A stretch of DNA of 64,000 bases from Heterobilharzia americana (GCA_944470555.2 OX104130.1:72545160-72609159); one strand, 5' to 3'; shown: positions 24,241 through 34,556, numbered from the stretch's first letter. Notes: generated by a model not told the origin, from the letters alone. Program-made: numbers and translations.

Positions 24241-24499
24241 AAAATGAAATAATAATTATCAAAACAAGAAATGGAAAGGTTTACTTCTATATTTAAAGTT
24301 TAGAAAATAAGATACTTTGATAAGATGACTACTAAATTTAGTAAATGATAATCTTCATGGTTGAAGATTAGTGTGAAAAGTTCTAATCTGTAAAGTGCCT
24401 CTTTCCTTTGGGTAAATGATGCTATCAGTGAGTTGATTCAATCCAGACGGATGAACTAGTACTATAACTTCTGTCTGATGGACAAACAAATGAATATCA

Positions 24500-24712
24500 A
24501 ACTACATGTCTAGATGTTAGTCGGATGGAGAAATTCTGCAGGAATCCCTTCCAGACCTAGGTTTCATTCTTGTTGGCACTCGTCAGCAAGGAGTATTTGC
24601 AACCTTGATGTAATTGATGCCTTGCCAGAGACTCGAATTCGCGTCACCCAATCTTGTAGTCAGCGACGTTACCACAGCTATTCGGGCCATTGCTGACCTC
24701 CTACAGGAGGTC
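24500..24712 (-). mobile_element. Smα-type retroposon, diverged subtype
   Basis: The minus strand has a B box GCGAATTCGAGTCTC near 24635 and an A-box-like region near 24680, followed by a hammerhead (24543-24596). The ribozyme differs from the usual Smα, with CCTTG before the core and CUGACGA. Confidence 0.6.
24543..24596 (-). ncRNA. Hammerhead ribozyme, diverged Smα type
   Basis: The minus strand gives CTGACGA, stem II GTGCC..GAAT (weak), GAAA, stem III CC/GG, GTC cleavage triplet, then a stem I 3' strand that pairs only with bulges. Core blocks are intact; stems I and II are weak, so activity is uncertain. Confidence 0.42.
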
Positions 24713-25689
24713 GATAGAATTCAGCCAGTACTTAGGACTAGATAACAAGAAGTTGGTTATTCTGCAGTAATTAATCAATTTAAACTACATGTCTACTATA
24801 CCTTATATAAATAAGATCATCATCCCTTTCTTTTCTAGCTATATATTGTCTTGGACAAGACTTTTATTTGTATTCTACTTGGTTGGAAGTAAAACGTAGA
24901 CAACCTTGTTTGACTCCAGTTTGGTGGTTGTTAGCATTCGTTAGTGAGCCTTACATACAACCTCAAGTGGAGCGATACACCCTTAGCGATTTGAGACTCC
25001 TTCACTCAGTGCTGAAGTTAAAGTGATTCCCACTCAGCTGTCACTTTAGTCAAAGCAAAAGAAACCACATTTGTGGAAGGAAAAATTAATTCATACTATA
25101 TTACGTCTACTTCTCAAATGAAAACAACCTAAAATGTGTACTGTGTAAGTGGAATGGAAACTTACATTTTTGCTGACATTATAAAATAGAAGAATGTTTA
25201 GAATAAGGAAGAAGAACCGAGTGAAGTCACCCTTTATTACAAAGCCTGTCTGTAAATTATGAACTTATAATTGTCTAAGGTGACTATAGAAGATTTTACC
25301 GTGAATTTTATGTGAAAGTTGTAATGTCCGACTATGAATAAAAAAGGTGAGGCTAAAAGCTATCCCTAAGTGTTGTAGTATGTGAAACTACGTATATTCT
25401 GTATTATGTAAGCATATATTTCGAGGTAAAAACTTTAATCATAAATCCTTTTTCTTGCAGTTTGAAGGCTGAATTAACTTACTTTGATTTATGAGCATCA
25501 TTCTTCATAAATAAATGTACTCACATCCCAACTAGGAGGTGGAAGTGTGACACTGTACATGAATAAACGACATGAAACATTCAGTGACAGAGGGCATTTT
25601 ACAAACCATACAAATAGGTGAGTAAGCATGGAGCATAGAGAAATACACATAGAACGCGACTTCTCGTAACAAAAACCATTTGTGGACAT
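24713..25689. other. Interval with no recognised feature
   Basis: A 64-codon minus frame at 25498-25692 lacks motifs. Confidence 0.5.
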
Positions 25690-25905
25690 CACACTCCAGG
25701 TCAGGTAGTCAAGTGGAACCCAAATGGGAAACGATCATTTGGGCGTCCAAGGATGACATGGAAATAGTGTGAGGAAGAAATGAAGGGTTATGGGCAGTGG
25801 TGCGGCGAGGTTGAAAAGACTGCATAGAAGAGAGTGAAATGGAGACGTGCTACTGAAGCCATATGTTCCAATGGGAACCCAAAGGGAAAAAATAATAATA
25901 ATAAT
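25690..25905 (+). pseudogene. RTE retrotransposon 3' scrap
   Basis: Only the last about 210 bases are present: AAATGGGAAACGATCATTTGG, GACATGGAAATAGTGTGAGG, then CCAATGGGAACCCAAAGGG and an AATAATAATAAT tail. It is strongly 5' truncated. Confidence 0.8.
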
Positions 25906-25929
25906 CCCACCCTAATGTGCGCAGTTGTG

Positions 25930-26115
25930 TACAGATCTACAGTTGGTTCTTTTTCGAAGTTCCTTATCGTATTAAGATCTACTAATCATTATTTAGCTGA
26001 GTTTTTGTGCTCTGTTATTCTAATCAACCCAGGTCGACTACTTTGACCTATGTATTCGACCTCGCAATGATTGCATTGCATTTGGTAAACCAAATTATTT
26101 CACTTAACTGAATCA
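25930..26115 (+). repeat. Unclassified repeat UR-A, 3' part
   Basis: It matches the UR-A end: GTCGACTACTTTGACCTATG, then TTCGACCTCGCAATGATTGC and TTTGGTAAACCAAATTATTT. Similar text is seen at 63560-63680 and 44970-45050. Confidence 0.5.
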
Positions 26116-26339
26116 ATAGGATCTTTTAACCTACAAAGCTTGTTTCTAAGCGAGTTTCTTGATTTGAATGGCACTGCAATCCTCAATACCCTTATTGAGA
26201 ATTCGTCGCAACACAATTGAGGCTTTGAATTCTCTCTCAACACTGTTACAATTTTCACTACTATTATTACCACTCACTCTTAGTAGAATTATTATTAATA
26301 ACATGTGTGTTACGACTACCACCGCCAACCCTTTTGTTG

Positions 26340-26930
26340 AATATTTTTCCACATGAACTCGTTTATAAGTTGAGATGGGTAATTATTGAGATATGAGGTA
26401 TTCTTGATGTGTCTACTCTCTCGTCGTGCATTTTCTGGCCTACTACGAAGCTATTTTGTCATATACTTAGACACTTAACTTGGTAGTACCTACTTTAACT
26501 GAGAGAGATGGGGTGAGATGATTTGAAGTCTAATTAACGATTCGAATGTGAAGGTGTCCGATAGACACTAGTCTCTAAACTTGCATCCTGCTCTCGTTGA
26601 ATCTCCCAGTTCAACATTGCTAGCTCACCTTCATCGCCTGTTGTGTCACAGGTGAATTTGATTGCGTCCACTTCTAAAATGTATGCACGTGTTGAGAACC
26701 TATTGATGTGTTCCGATTTGAGAAGTGTGAATTTGTCATGTGTGTATCGGAACCATGGATATTATTTGAGTGGGACTGAATGTTTGAGGATGCATGCATT
26801 ATCAAGTATGCCTGAATGTTGAAGTTCCGATGGATGATATTGTTGATGCCGCGGGAAGCAGTTGAGTTTGTTGATATACTTTGTTTTGAAATTGAAACTG
26901 AGGATGTCATGTGTGATTGTGTTTGCAGTA
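26340..26930 (-). pseudogene. Penelope-like element, 3' half of RT, split by RTE insertion
   Basis: Minus-strand translation gives FQFQNKVYQQTQ, then a YPWFRYTHDKFTLLKSEHIN segment, DEGELAMLNWEIQRE and a YLNNYPSQLINEF-like segment, all in PLE RT order. The catalytic YxDD is mutated to YTHD (26735-26746), and frames shift at least twice. The 5' half continues at 30183-30790 on the other side of the RTE insertion. This was dead or decaying after the RTE landed in it. Confidence 0.75.
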
Positions 26931-26941
26931 TGATTTCATTG

Positions 26942-26943
<2 letters not shown>
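26931..26943. repeat. Target-site duplication, left copy
   Basis: TGATTTCATTGAT (13 bp) lies immediately before the (ATT)n tail and is repeated exactly at 30170-30182. Confidence 0.9.
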
Positions 26944-26969
<26 letters not shown>

Positions 26970-26972
<3 letters not shown>

Positions 26973-27884
26973 GTCCCTTGGGTTCCTAGTGGAACATAGG
27001 GCTTCAGTAGCACGCCTCCAGTGACCTCTGTTCTCTGAGATCTTTTGAACCTGGTTCCACGACAGCCCAGAAGCTCTCATTTCCTCCTCGCACGACCTCC
27101 TCCATGTCACCCTCGGACGTCCAACTCGTCGCTTCCCATGGGGATTCCACTCGAGGGCCTGACGCGTGATGTCCTCAGTCGGCCTTCTCAGTGTATGCCC
27201 AATCCATCTCCACTTCTTCCTGCATATTTGTTGCGTGATAGGTTCTTGGTTGGTTCGTTCCCAGAGTTCCTTGTTGCTTATTTTTTCTGGCCATCTGATC
27301 TTCAGCAGCGAGCGTAAGCAGTTGTTGATGAATGTCTGTAGTTTATTGGAAATGCCTTTCGTGACGCGCCAAGTCTCTGAGCCATACAAGAGCACTGACT
27401 TGACGTTGGTGTTGAAAATCCGTATCTTGTTCCGCATGCTGAGTGCAGAAGATCTCCACACTGGTTTCAGGCTAATGAATGCCTGTCTTGCTTTTCCGAT
27501 TCTGACTTTGACGTCCTCGTCCGTCCCGCCTGTAGTTGAAACAGTGCTTCCTAGATAAGTGAAGGAGGTTACTTCCTTCAAGTTTCTCCCGTTGACGGTG
27601 ATTGGAGTTTGTTGTTGTTGTTGATGGTGGTGGTGCGGTATCTTCATCACTTCTGTCTTCTCTATATTCACCTGAAGTCCCGTCTTAGCTGCCTCCTCTG
27701 TCAACTTGTTAGTTTTTGCCTGCAGATCTTCAAGTTTATGTGACATTAGGCATAAGTCATCGGCGAAATCCAAGTCTTCTAGGTTCTTTTCCGTCGTCCA
27801 GTGTATCCCCCTCTTCTCGCTGCCTACTGTTTGCTGCATGATCCAGTCCACCACAATAGGAATATCATGGGGGATAGTAGGCAA
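26970..27884 (-). CDS. RTE reverse transcriptase, C-terminal part (frame 3 of broken ORF)
   Basis: The frame starts within IPIVVDWIMQQ after a frameshift near 27857. It contains the catalytic LDFADDLCLMSH motif (FADD), TYLGSTVSTTGG, the VLLYGSETWRVTKG region and the terminal RRPTEDITRQALEW segment. The first residue is a product of the open-frame boundary, not a true start. The frame ends as NPRD followed by TAA, and that stop codon is the first unit of the (TAA)n tail, so there is essentially no 3' untranslated region. Confidence 0.85.
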
Positions 27885-28801
27885 CCTTGTTTCACTCCTG
27901 TCTTCACTTCAAAGGCATCACTGAGCTTCCCATTGTGGATTACTTGGCATGTGGCATCTTCATATAGTTGTTGAATGAGGCGGATAAAGGTTTGCGGTAC
28001 TCCGTAGTATTGAAGCAGTTTCCAAATTACTTCTCGGTCGACGCTGTCAAAGGCCTTCTCAAAGTCGATGAAGTTGAGGTATAGAGCTGATTGCCATTCT
28101 ACGCTCTGTTCTATGATGATACGAAGCGTTGCAATTTGGTCAGCACATGATTTGTACTTCCTGAAGCCTGCCTGTTCCGGTCGCAGTTTTGAATCCAGTG
28201 CGTCTTTAAGCCTCTCCAGGATGATGCGGCTTAATATTTTACTTGGGGTGGATAGGAGAGTGATTCCTCGCCAGTTCTTGCAAGCACTGAGGTCTCCCTT
28301 CTTCGGCAGTTTGACAAGGTAACCCTTCTTCCAATCGTCAGGTACCTTCTCTTCCCTCCACACCTTCTGCAATAGTGGTGTGAGCATGTCCGCTGTTGTC
28401 TCTGCATCTGTTCTCAGTGCTTCTGGCGGTATTCCATCTGGTCCTGCTGCTTTCCCGCATTTCAGTAGCTTTATGGCGTTCAGGACTTCCATTTTCGTTG
28501 GGGGATTTATGTTCACTTGTAATTCAGCGGCTGCAGGTGGTATTTCTGGACGAAGTGCAGGTGGTGGTCGATTCAAGAGCTTCTTGAAGTGGTCGGCCCA
28601 TCGTTTCCTCTGTTTCTCTTCTTTTGTAATTAAATTTCCTTCTTCATCTTTTATTGGTTTCATCTGTGTTGGTCTCTTCCCTGATAGCAACCTGGTTATT
28701 TGATACAATGTCGTCAGGTCTCTCTTACCTGCAGCCTGTTCTGCTTCACTTGCCAGTGTGTCGTAGAAGTGTCTTTTGTCTTTGCGTGCACTCTTCTTCA
28801 C
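27824..28801 (-). CDS. RTE reverse transcriptase, N-terminal and central part (frame 2 of broken ORF)
   Basis: Motifs in order: KKSARKDKRHFYDTLASEA, the KCGKAAGPDGIPPEAL block, LVKLPKKGDLSACKNWRGIT, EQAGFRKYKSCADQI, FIDFEKAFDSVDR (first catalytic Asp) and GVKQGCLLSP. It copies element RNA at a nicked target. The end, after PMIFLL, is out of frame because one base is missing. Upstream, a 4-base tandem CAGT separates it from the endonuclease frame. Confidence 0.88.
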   Translation of the reverse strand: MKKSARKDKRHFYDTLASEAEQAAGKRDLTTLYQITRLLSGKRPTQMKPIKDEEGNLITKEEKQRKRWADHFKKLLNRPPPALRPEIPPAAAELQVNINPPTKMEVLNAIKLLKCGKAAGPDGIPPEALRTDAETTADMLTPLLQKVWREEKVPDDWKKGYLVKLPKKGDLSACKNWRGITLLSTPSKILSRIILERLKDALDSKLRPEQAGFRKYKSCADQIATLRIIIEQSVEWQSALYLNFIDFEKAFDSVDREVIWKLLQYYGVPQTFIRLIQQLYEDATCQVIHNGKLSDAFEVKTGVKQGCLLSPMIFLLWWTGSCSKQ

Positions 28802-28903
28802 TTCTTTATCCAGTCAGTGTTTTATACATTGTGCTCAGTTCCTCTTGTCGTTGAGCATCCTTGCACTGGTTTATCTTCTGCTTCACCATCCTCCTCTCCT
28901 CTA

Positions 28904-29980
28904 TCAGCTTCCAGGTATCCGTCGAGATCCATTCCTTGTCTTCTTCTTCCTTCCTAATACTGTTGTGCAGGTTTCTTTCCACATAGCTTTCAAAGACTTC
29001 CAGTGTTCTTCTACACAGGTTTCTTCAGGGATGTCCCTCGACGTCTCCCATTTTGTCTTGATGGCTGCTTTGAAGATCTCCTTTGTAGTTTCATCCTTCA
29101 GTTTCCGAGTGTTGTACTTGAATTGAGGTCTATCACCAGCTTCCTTGAAGGCTTTTAACTTGATTTCGAAGGTTCCTTGCACTAGATAGTGGTCTGAACC
29201 TACATCTGCTCCTCTTCTTGACCTTGTGTTAAGTAGACTGCGTCTCCATTTTCTTGAGATTGAGATAAAGTCGATTTGGTTTTTAGTGTGTCCATCTGGT
29301 GAAATCCATGTCGCTTTGTGGATATCCTTGTGCCTGAACACACTGCCTCCAATCACCAAATCGTTGAATGCACAGAATTCTGCAAACAATTCTCCATTCT
29401 CATTCATTTCACCTAGCGCCTCTCGACCCATGGTTAGTTCTCTTCCCGTGTTGTCCCCTCCCAGTTTGGCATTCATGTCGCCCATTAGAATTTTGATATC
29501 GCCAACTGACGTCTTGTCCAGTGTTGATTGAAGTTGTCTGTAGAATTCCTCCTTTTTCTCTTGCTCTGCATTATTTGTAGGTGCATAACATTGTATGATT
29601 GTGACCTTTCTTCCTTTTGAGTTGAATCTTGCTGTCATGATCCTGGAGGAGATTGGTTCCCACTGCATGAGAGCCTTCGATGCTCTTGAGGACATCATGA
29701 TAGCCACTCCCTCAGTGTGCTCGTGGTTGGCGTCTGGGTGACCGGAGTAGATTATTGATTCTCCAGTTGACAGTTTGGAGAGTCCACTCCCATTCCATCT
29801 GCTTTCGCAAATCCCAAGCACTTCGATGTTATACCTTCTCATCTCCTTTGCAATCTGGGCTGCCTTACTGGGTTCAAACATCGTGCGGACATTCCATGTC
29901 CCCACGTTTACTTTCGCTTTCATCGAGAGAAGACACATCGGCCAATTGGCTTCCCGAAGGCTTTCACCAACTGGCGTCAT
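28904..29980 (-). CDS. RTE APE-type endonuclease (frame 1 of broken ORF)
   Basis: The chosen start is ATG at 29978-29980 (MTPVGESL); the open frame runs on to 30103, but its first codon there is TTG. Motifs: VGTWNVRTM, LGICESRW (catalytic Glu), QCYAPTN, LMGDMNAKLGG (Asp/Asn of the active site), NQIDFI and GSDHYLVQG (terminal Asp-His). This is the exonuclease/endonuclease/phosphatase fold that nicks target DNA. The frame leaves register near 28940 after TTVLGRKK. The 190-base region upstream of the ATG is kept in several copies and may hold the promoter. Confidence 0.88.
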   Translation of the reverse strand: MTPVGESLREANWPMCLLSMKAKVNVGTWNVRTMFEPSKAAQIAKEMRRYNIEVLGICESRWNGSGLSKLSTGESIIYSGHPDANHEHTEGVAIMMSSRASKALMQWEPISSRIMTARFNSKGRKVTIIQCYAPTNNAEQEKKEEFYRQLQSTLDKTSVGDIKILMGDMNAKLGGDNTGRELTMGREALGEMNENGELFAEFCAFNDLVIGGSVFRHKDIHKATWISPDGHTKNQIDFISISRKWRRSLLNTRSRRGADVGSDHYLVQGTFEIKLKAFKEAGDRPQFKYNTRKLKDETTKEIFKAAIKTKWETSRDIPEETCVEEHWKSLKAMWKETCTTVLGRKKKTRNGSRRIPGS

Positions 29981-30169
29981 TTCGCCTCTCCGATTCCAGC
30001 GGGGAATAAGTTTGTTTTCATTTTTTATATTTTGTTTGTGCTTTGAAGTTTCTTTAGCGGTTAGATTTGTTTTACGGGGTAGGGTTGCTAGCCCTATGCC
30101 CAACCTTCCCTCTTTACCCGGGCTTAGGACCGGCTAGTAACTAGTAAACTAGTTAACCAGGCGAGGTTG

Positions 30170-30182
30170 TGATTTCATTGAT
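30170..30182. repeat. Target-site duplication, right copy
   Basis: The exact repeat TGATTTCATTGAT matches 26931-26943 and marks the 5' boundary of the RTE element. Confidence 0.9.
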
Positions 30183-30790
30183 GGAGAACTTATTTCGATG
30201 TAATAGCTGAGTGATATCACTGAGGCCATTTCTAAGTGTCTGTAGAGCCATGTCGATCGTTATATTCATGTAAAGGCTAGTTATGTCAGAGGTAACCATT
30301 TTTTTTTCTCTATAGTCATCTCGTTTGTCATTTAACCTATGCTTTGTGTCATAGAAGTTATTGAATCGAGATTACGAGTGATTTCTAATTGGTTTTAGTA
30401 CCACTACTAAATATTCCCTATTTTTGTTGACCGGACTGCCAATCACTTTTATCGTAATTGAAATTCTTGGTTATTCTGTTATTTGGGTCTTTAATGAAGA
30501 ATCTATTTTTTCCGTTAAAATAACAAATAAAAGTCCACAGCAAAGAATTTATTATCATTAACACCTAACTACCATACTTCCTCTTTTCTACGAAGACAAA
30601 TGTATAACTTTTATCTGGTTTCACAGGTATGATCGTGTCATAATTATCGTACAGATACTTCTACGCTTCTCTTTATTCTTCAATGGCGATGCAGAGTTAA
30701 ACTGTTGAAGAAACAGTGGATCATTGTCAACGAACTTGGACATAATCTCATTGTTTAAACTATTTTCAGTTAATTTCTATTCGGATTGGT
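30183..30790 (-). pseudogene. Penelope-like element, 5' half of RT, split by RTE insertion
   Basis: Minus-strand translation near 30298-30183 gives MVTSDITSLYMNITIDMALQ, the PLE RT motif around the first catalytic Asp, then LLHRNKFSINEI up to the insertion point. Further upstream (about 30590-30650) a PVKPDKSYTFVFVEKRKYG-like segment is readable. Several stops interrupt it. It joins the 3' half at 26340-26930 if the RTE and one duplication copy are removed. Confidence 0.7.
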
Positions 30791-30799
30791 GGTAGTGCA

Positions 30800-31480
30800 C
30801 TCGTTTGAACTACGCATCTGTATCATCTCACCTGAATACCCGAACATTAAAAGTTTTGGCTGAGTTGTGTAGAATGGTAGACTTAAAATGGGATGATCGA
30901 TTTGTGAATGATTTACAAACTGAACAGTCCATGTTGACATTTGTCACAGCAGAGCAGTTTTTCAGCTATCCAACTGCTGCGTCAACAAGCTTTTCGTTGA
31001 AAACTACCCCACAGTGAAGACTACAATGTGTGATCTATAACACAGAAGTATCATGAACTGACAAAATATACTACTAATGAAGAACCTCAGTAGTTAGAAA
31101 CTACCCAGGCTAGTCTGGTGTTTTTCACTATTGATCCTAATATCCGACCATCGTTTCCCTTGTTTGGGGTTGAGCTCGTCAGCTATGTACCTCGAGAATT
31201 CAGCTCATAGATCCAAATTGTTCACATCAACCGAATCTGACAAGTTGGATTGAATGGACTGGTACGACGAGCAAAACAGCCATCCGGCGATTAGGTCATT
31301 CTTATCTAATTGACAAAATATTATAGATGAAACTGAGGGGTTTCCAGATTCTCAAGTTATTCAGTACTATATTTCATTACTTCAAGATACTTTCGTCTCA
31401 GAGATCGCATCTTGTGATCTTGGCTAGTTTTCTTCGGAAAACCAGTTGTTACCACAGTTTGGGCATAAGGTGACGTGAAT
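30800..31480 (+). repeat. Unclassified repeat UR-B, longest copy
   Basis: Blocks at 30920-31060 match 18165-18280, and blocks at 31360-31480 (CTCAAGTTATTCAGTA, CGTCTCAGAGATC) match 51480-51620. The 70-codon frame at 30805-31017 shows no known motif. Family identity is unknown. Confidence 0.45.
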
Positions 31481-32039
31481 TGTGCCATTCTCTAATCATT
31501 TGCAAGTTAATCATTCTGGTGAAATGTTTTGTTGATAAATCGTTGAAAAAACATTAGTCCGAGTGAAGTCCGAATAGGAATACTTGACCTGTGATAAAGA
31601 ATAATCTGAGTATAATAAGAGACAGTCTTAAAAAAAACGTTGGAATATACGTTCCTATGGATTAAGTTGAATGAATGATAATCAAAGCTAATTTCAACTA
31701 ACTTTGAGTCTAGTAATTCTATCATCAGATTCTACTGTATGAAGTACAACAGACTAAGGTTACGTAATAATACGTTCACGTTTCTCAAGGTCACCTAGAC
31801 TAATATTTTTAGTGCTCATCTTCAATACCACATATAAAACATGATTAGTCAGCTGATGAAAATGAGTAAATAAGGGTATAAACACGTAAAATGGTCAAGT
31901 TTAATCCTTTAAGAGTGACACAGTATTACTCTAAAGAAATGTGTCAGTAAGCATGGATAAATTCCATTATTAAGTGTACAACTCATCTTCAAAAGGTCAT
32001 ACTTAATGAATTTTGAAGTGATTACTATTAATCCAATAC
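31481..32039. other. AT-rich interval, no recognised feature
   Basis: No supportable coding or repeat signal was seen. Confidence 0.5.
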
Positions 32040-32390
32040 TGACTGAGTGATGACTCAAGGCAAAATGAAAATTCGAACCAGCGACCACTAGGTCTCACGC
32101 CTAGTGTTCTACGAGGTCCAACTCATGACCACATTTTTATTTTACTTCAGTCATCAAGGGTTTTACTCAACTATCATGTGAATTTATGACGCTTTACTAC
32201 CACTTGCTCTTACTCACACTGGCTGCCTAGTCAGGACTTCTCATCTCAATCGAAATGTAACTGAATTAGAGAGGAGCAATATCATATTGATCATGAGTTT
32301 GACTCTTTGAGATAGTTGTGGTTTGGCAGACTAGTATTAGTACTGGATGATGACTAAAGGTGAAATGAAAATTTGGACCACGGCGACGGA
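32040..32390 (-). mobile_element. SINE-T, about 350 bp, minus orientation
   Basis: It matches 15541-15890 almost end to end in reverse orientation, including the minus-strand B box in ATTCGAACCAGCGACC and the GACTCTTTGAGATAGTTGTG end. A small rearrangement near 32390 joins it to a second, plus-oriented copy. Confidence 0.65.
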
Positions 32391-32404
32391 AGTGAAATAA
32401 AAAT

Positions 32405-32565
32405 CTGGCCAACAGCTGGACCTTGTAGTTCAGTTGGTAGACACCAGCCCCAAAACCCACTGGTCGCTGGTTCGAATCCCACCGCGGTCCAAATTTTCAC
32501 TTCACCATTAATCATCACTTACTATCAACACTAGTCTGTCAAACCATAGGTATCTCAAATAGTCA
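32405..32565 (+). mobile_element. SINE-T copy with the best tRNA-like head
   Basis: Bases 32418-32491 resemble a tRNA: 5' GGACC pairs with 3' GGTCC, there is an A-box TAGTTCAGTTGG, a B-box GGTTCGAATCC and an unpaired A after the acceptor. The T stem and anticodon arm do not fold properly, so this is a SINE head, not a tRNA gene. The usual family tail follows. Confidence 0.65.
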
Positions 32566-33713
32566 ACATGATATTTATTCCTTTAGTCTTCAAGGTAAAA
32601 GTGAGAAGCTGTTAAATTAAGAAAGGCAAGACTGTGAACTTCACAATCTTGATACACATCCGACTGAACAGTTACTTCTAATGATACAGGCGCCTCGATA
32701 GCTTTATCAACTGATGTCGTTTCTAGCCAGGAAATCATCTGTATTCAGCTGTCAAAATTGCTTTGATCACAGACAGATAATAGCCAGAGAACCATATAAT
32801 ATGGAATAGTTACTTCATCCTAGTCTGAAACTTCTCACCAGCACATATCTGGTTCTGTGTTAGATCACACCCAGAACTGTGATGTCTCACAGCTTGCACA
32901 TTATCACTCTCAGTGTTAAACAAATTAGCACTATGTAACTAACCTTTCACTGTTTCTTTTAATGTCCTTGACATTACCGTTTTGCACTAACTAGCACCTG
33001 TCTCATTTACCCGTTCTTCAATATGCTGACTGAGATGAAGTGTGATAGATTTGGCAGGTATGCAGTTTTTCCAGGTTGCACGTTTTGCCTGTCCGTCTGG
33101 TATACATGAGCATCTATGCCATAAGTGAATAAGTTCAAGAATGGCTGGACTAAGCTGACCTGAAGTGGCTAGTGTCAGGACTCTATTTTTACTTGCATGA
33201 ATATGTTAAAAAGCCATATTCACTTGAACTCATCGACTGGACACATGCACCTATATCTTACTGACTGCCTGCACTTCTACTATAGGCACACTTCAACAGT
33301 TTAATTCCTAAATTTCATACAGCTGACCACTAGACTGCTGAGCTGAAGAACACAAAATATATTCTAAATGGGGTTTCACTCCAATTTTCGGCTCAGCTCC
33401 AAGCTGCAGACCGGATTACTAGTCACCATAAGCTTTACTTCCAAGATCGATCCCCTGGCTGAATAGAATACATCTTAGCAGCACCTCCACATGAAAACGA
33501 ACACTCCTGTCAGAGTGTTTTGTTAACGCCTACTCAAAACTGATTAGTGTGATTTAAGAGTCGTCCCAATTGCCAGGTATCATTGCATGTACAATCGCCG
33601 GGTGATCGGACCGCTTGACGATACCCACCTCTCTGTGGGCAGACTTGGGGGGATGCATGTCACTGAGTCTTTATAGTCTTGCATGTTAGTTGCAGCTCAT
33701 TTTCTTGAGACAT
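32566..33713. other. Interval with no recognised feature
   Basis: It is less AT-rich than its surroundings from about 33340 on. A B-box-like GGGGATCGATCTTGG lies on the minus strand near 33450. No frame or family is assigned. Confidence 0.45.
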
Positions 33714-33899
33714 TCAAGCTTGCAGGTTCTCCTGATACACTGATTTACATTCAGGACAATGGCTAAAGACACCAGCATTCCGAACTGGATATACCTCACC
33801 CTCGCAACATAAAGTACATGTATCCCGAACAACTGTTTGAAAAACAGTGACTAATGCTATTAGAACACTGTATTTCCTTACATTTCTGTTACACCACTC
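33714..33899 (-). pseudogene. Small zinc-ribbon-like open frame, probable repeat relic
   Basis: The 61-codon minus-strand frame has no ATG. It includes VVRDTCTLCCEGEVYPVRN and then HCPECKSVYQ, giving C-x2-C, 16 residues, C-x2-C, the spacing of a zinc ribbon. It ends at TGA after NLQA. It may be the tail of a larger coding sequence or a transposon piece. I do not recognise the family. Confidence 0.35.
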
Positions 33900-34254
33900 T
33901 CAGTGTGCTGGGGAGATTTCTGACAGCTAACTAGACCGTCCATGCTTTCGAAACCCGTGCCACTGATTTGGGTATATGAATCTTATCGAGAGCACTAACC
34001 ACCCAGTCACATTTGATGGTGAATTGGTTGACTTCCAGTGACGTCAAGTGGAGGCTCACCGTTGCCACGTAACTAAGCTGGACGTGTAATCACATATCTC
34101 CGGTACAAACATCTACACGAGTTAACCACTCCGTATAGAGCCTCGTGACGTAGCTATGGAGAGGTATTCGGCTACCTTGAAGAAAACTACTTAATTCAGT
34201 TGTGCTCACACTTAATAAACACAAAAACTCATTAGTGACATTCTACCAGATAGA
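33900..34254. other. Interval with no recognised feature
   Basis: No motif was recognised; composition is close to the preceding block. Confidence 0.45.
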
Positions 34255-34554
34255 TATCACAAAGTTCTAATGGGAAGTTGTGACCTGTGAGGTCGACCAG
34301 TTGGAAGGGAAGCGGATACCATCTGAAGACCTTGGTGGATAGTAGCGCTCTTATCATGAATTAACAGAAATTGGATACAGTAAACCATTGAACTCCTACC
34401 GAGTGGCTGAATGATTGACGGTGGCACCATAGAAGCTGAAGGTCCTGAGTTCGATTCGTAACCGGGTCACGAGTGCACACTATCAAGAAGTTCCATACTA
34501 GGACGAAAAAGCTATTTAGTTCCTCCAGATTTTCAGTGGTCACCCAACTAATGT

Positions 34555-34556
<2 letters not shown>
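34255..34556 (+). mobile_element. SINE-H2 copy ending in an (AT)n tract
   Basis: The head, A box GAGTGGCTGAATG, B box GAGTTCGATTCG and a mutated hammerhead (ATCAAGA in place of CTGAGGA, then GACGAAAAAG) are present. The tail stops at AATGTCA, where the microsatellite begins. Confidence 0.65.

Larger units (their letters stand above)
26944..30169 (-). mobile_element. RTE-type retrotransposon, nearly intact, about 3.2 kb
   Basis: The element is bounded by an exact 13-bp target-site duplication. Minus-strand order is: about 190-base leader, APE endonuclease, reverse transcriptase, C-terminal region, (TAA)n tail at 26944-26970. Three frameshifts break what would be one long frame: about 1 nt lost near 28939-28950, a tandem CAGT at 28811-28818, and about 1 nt lost near 27857. 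Length and domain order fit RTE elements, which use target-primed reverse transcription. It is the reference copy for all RTE relics in this window. It sits inside a PLE reverse transcriptase. Confidence 0.92.

Noticed and set aside
27045..29531. Several plus-strand frames of 60-130 codons
   Set aside because: Antisense shadows of the RTE element coding on the minus strand.
29981..30104. Extended N-terminus of the RTE endonuclease frame
   Set aside because: The open frame there begins at TTG and covers the untranslated leader; the first in-frame ATG is at 29980.
32418..32491. tRNA gene candidate
   Set aside because: The acceptor ends pair and A/B boxes are present, but the T stem has two mismatches and the anticodon arm has an oversized loop. 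The same block recurs as a SINE head elsewhere.
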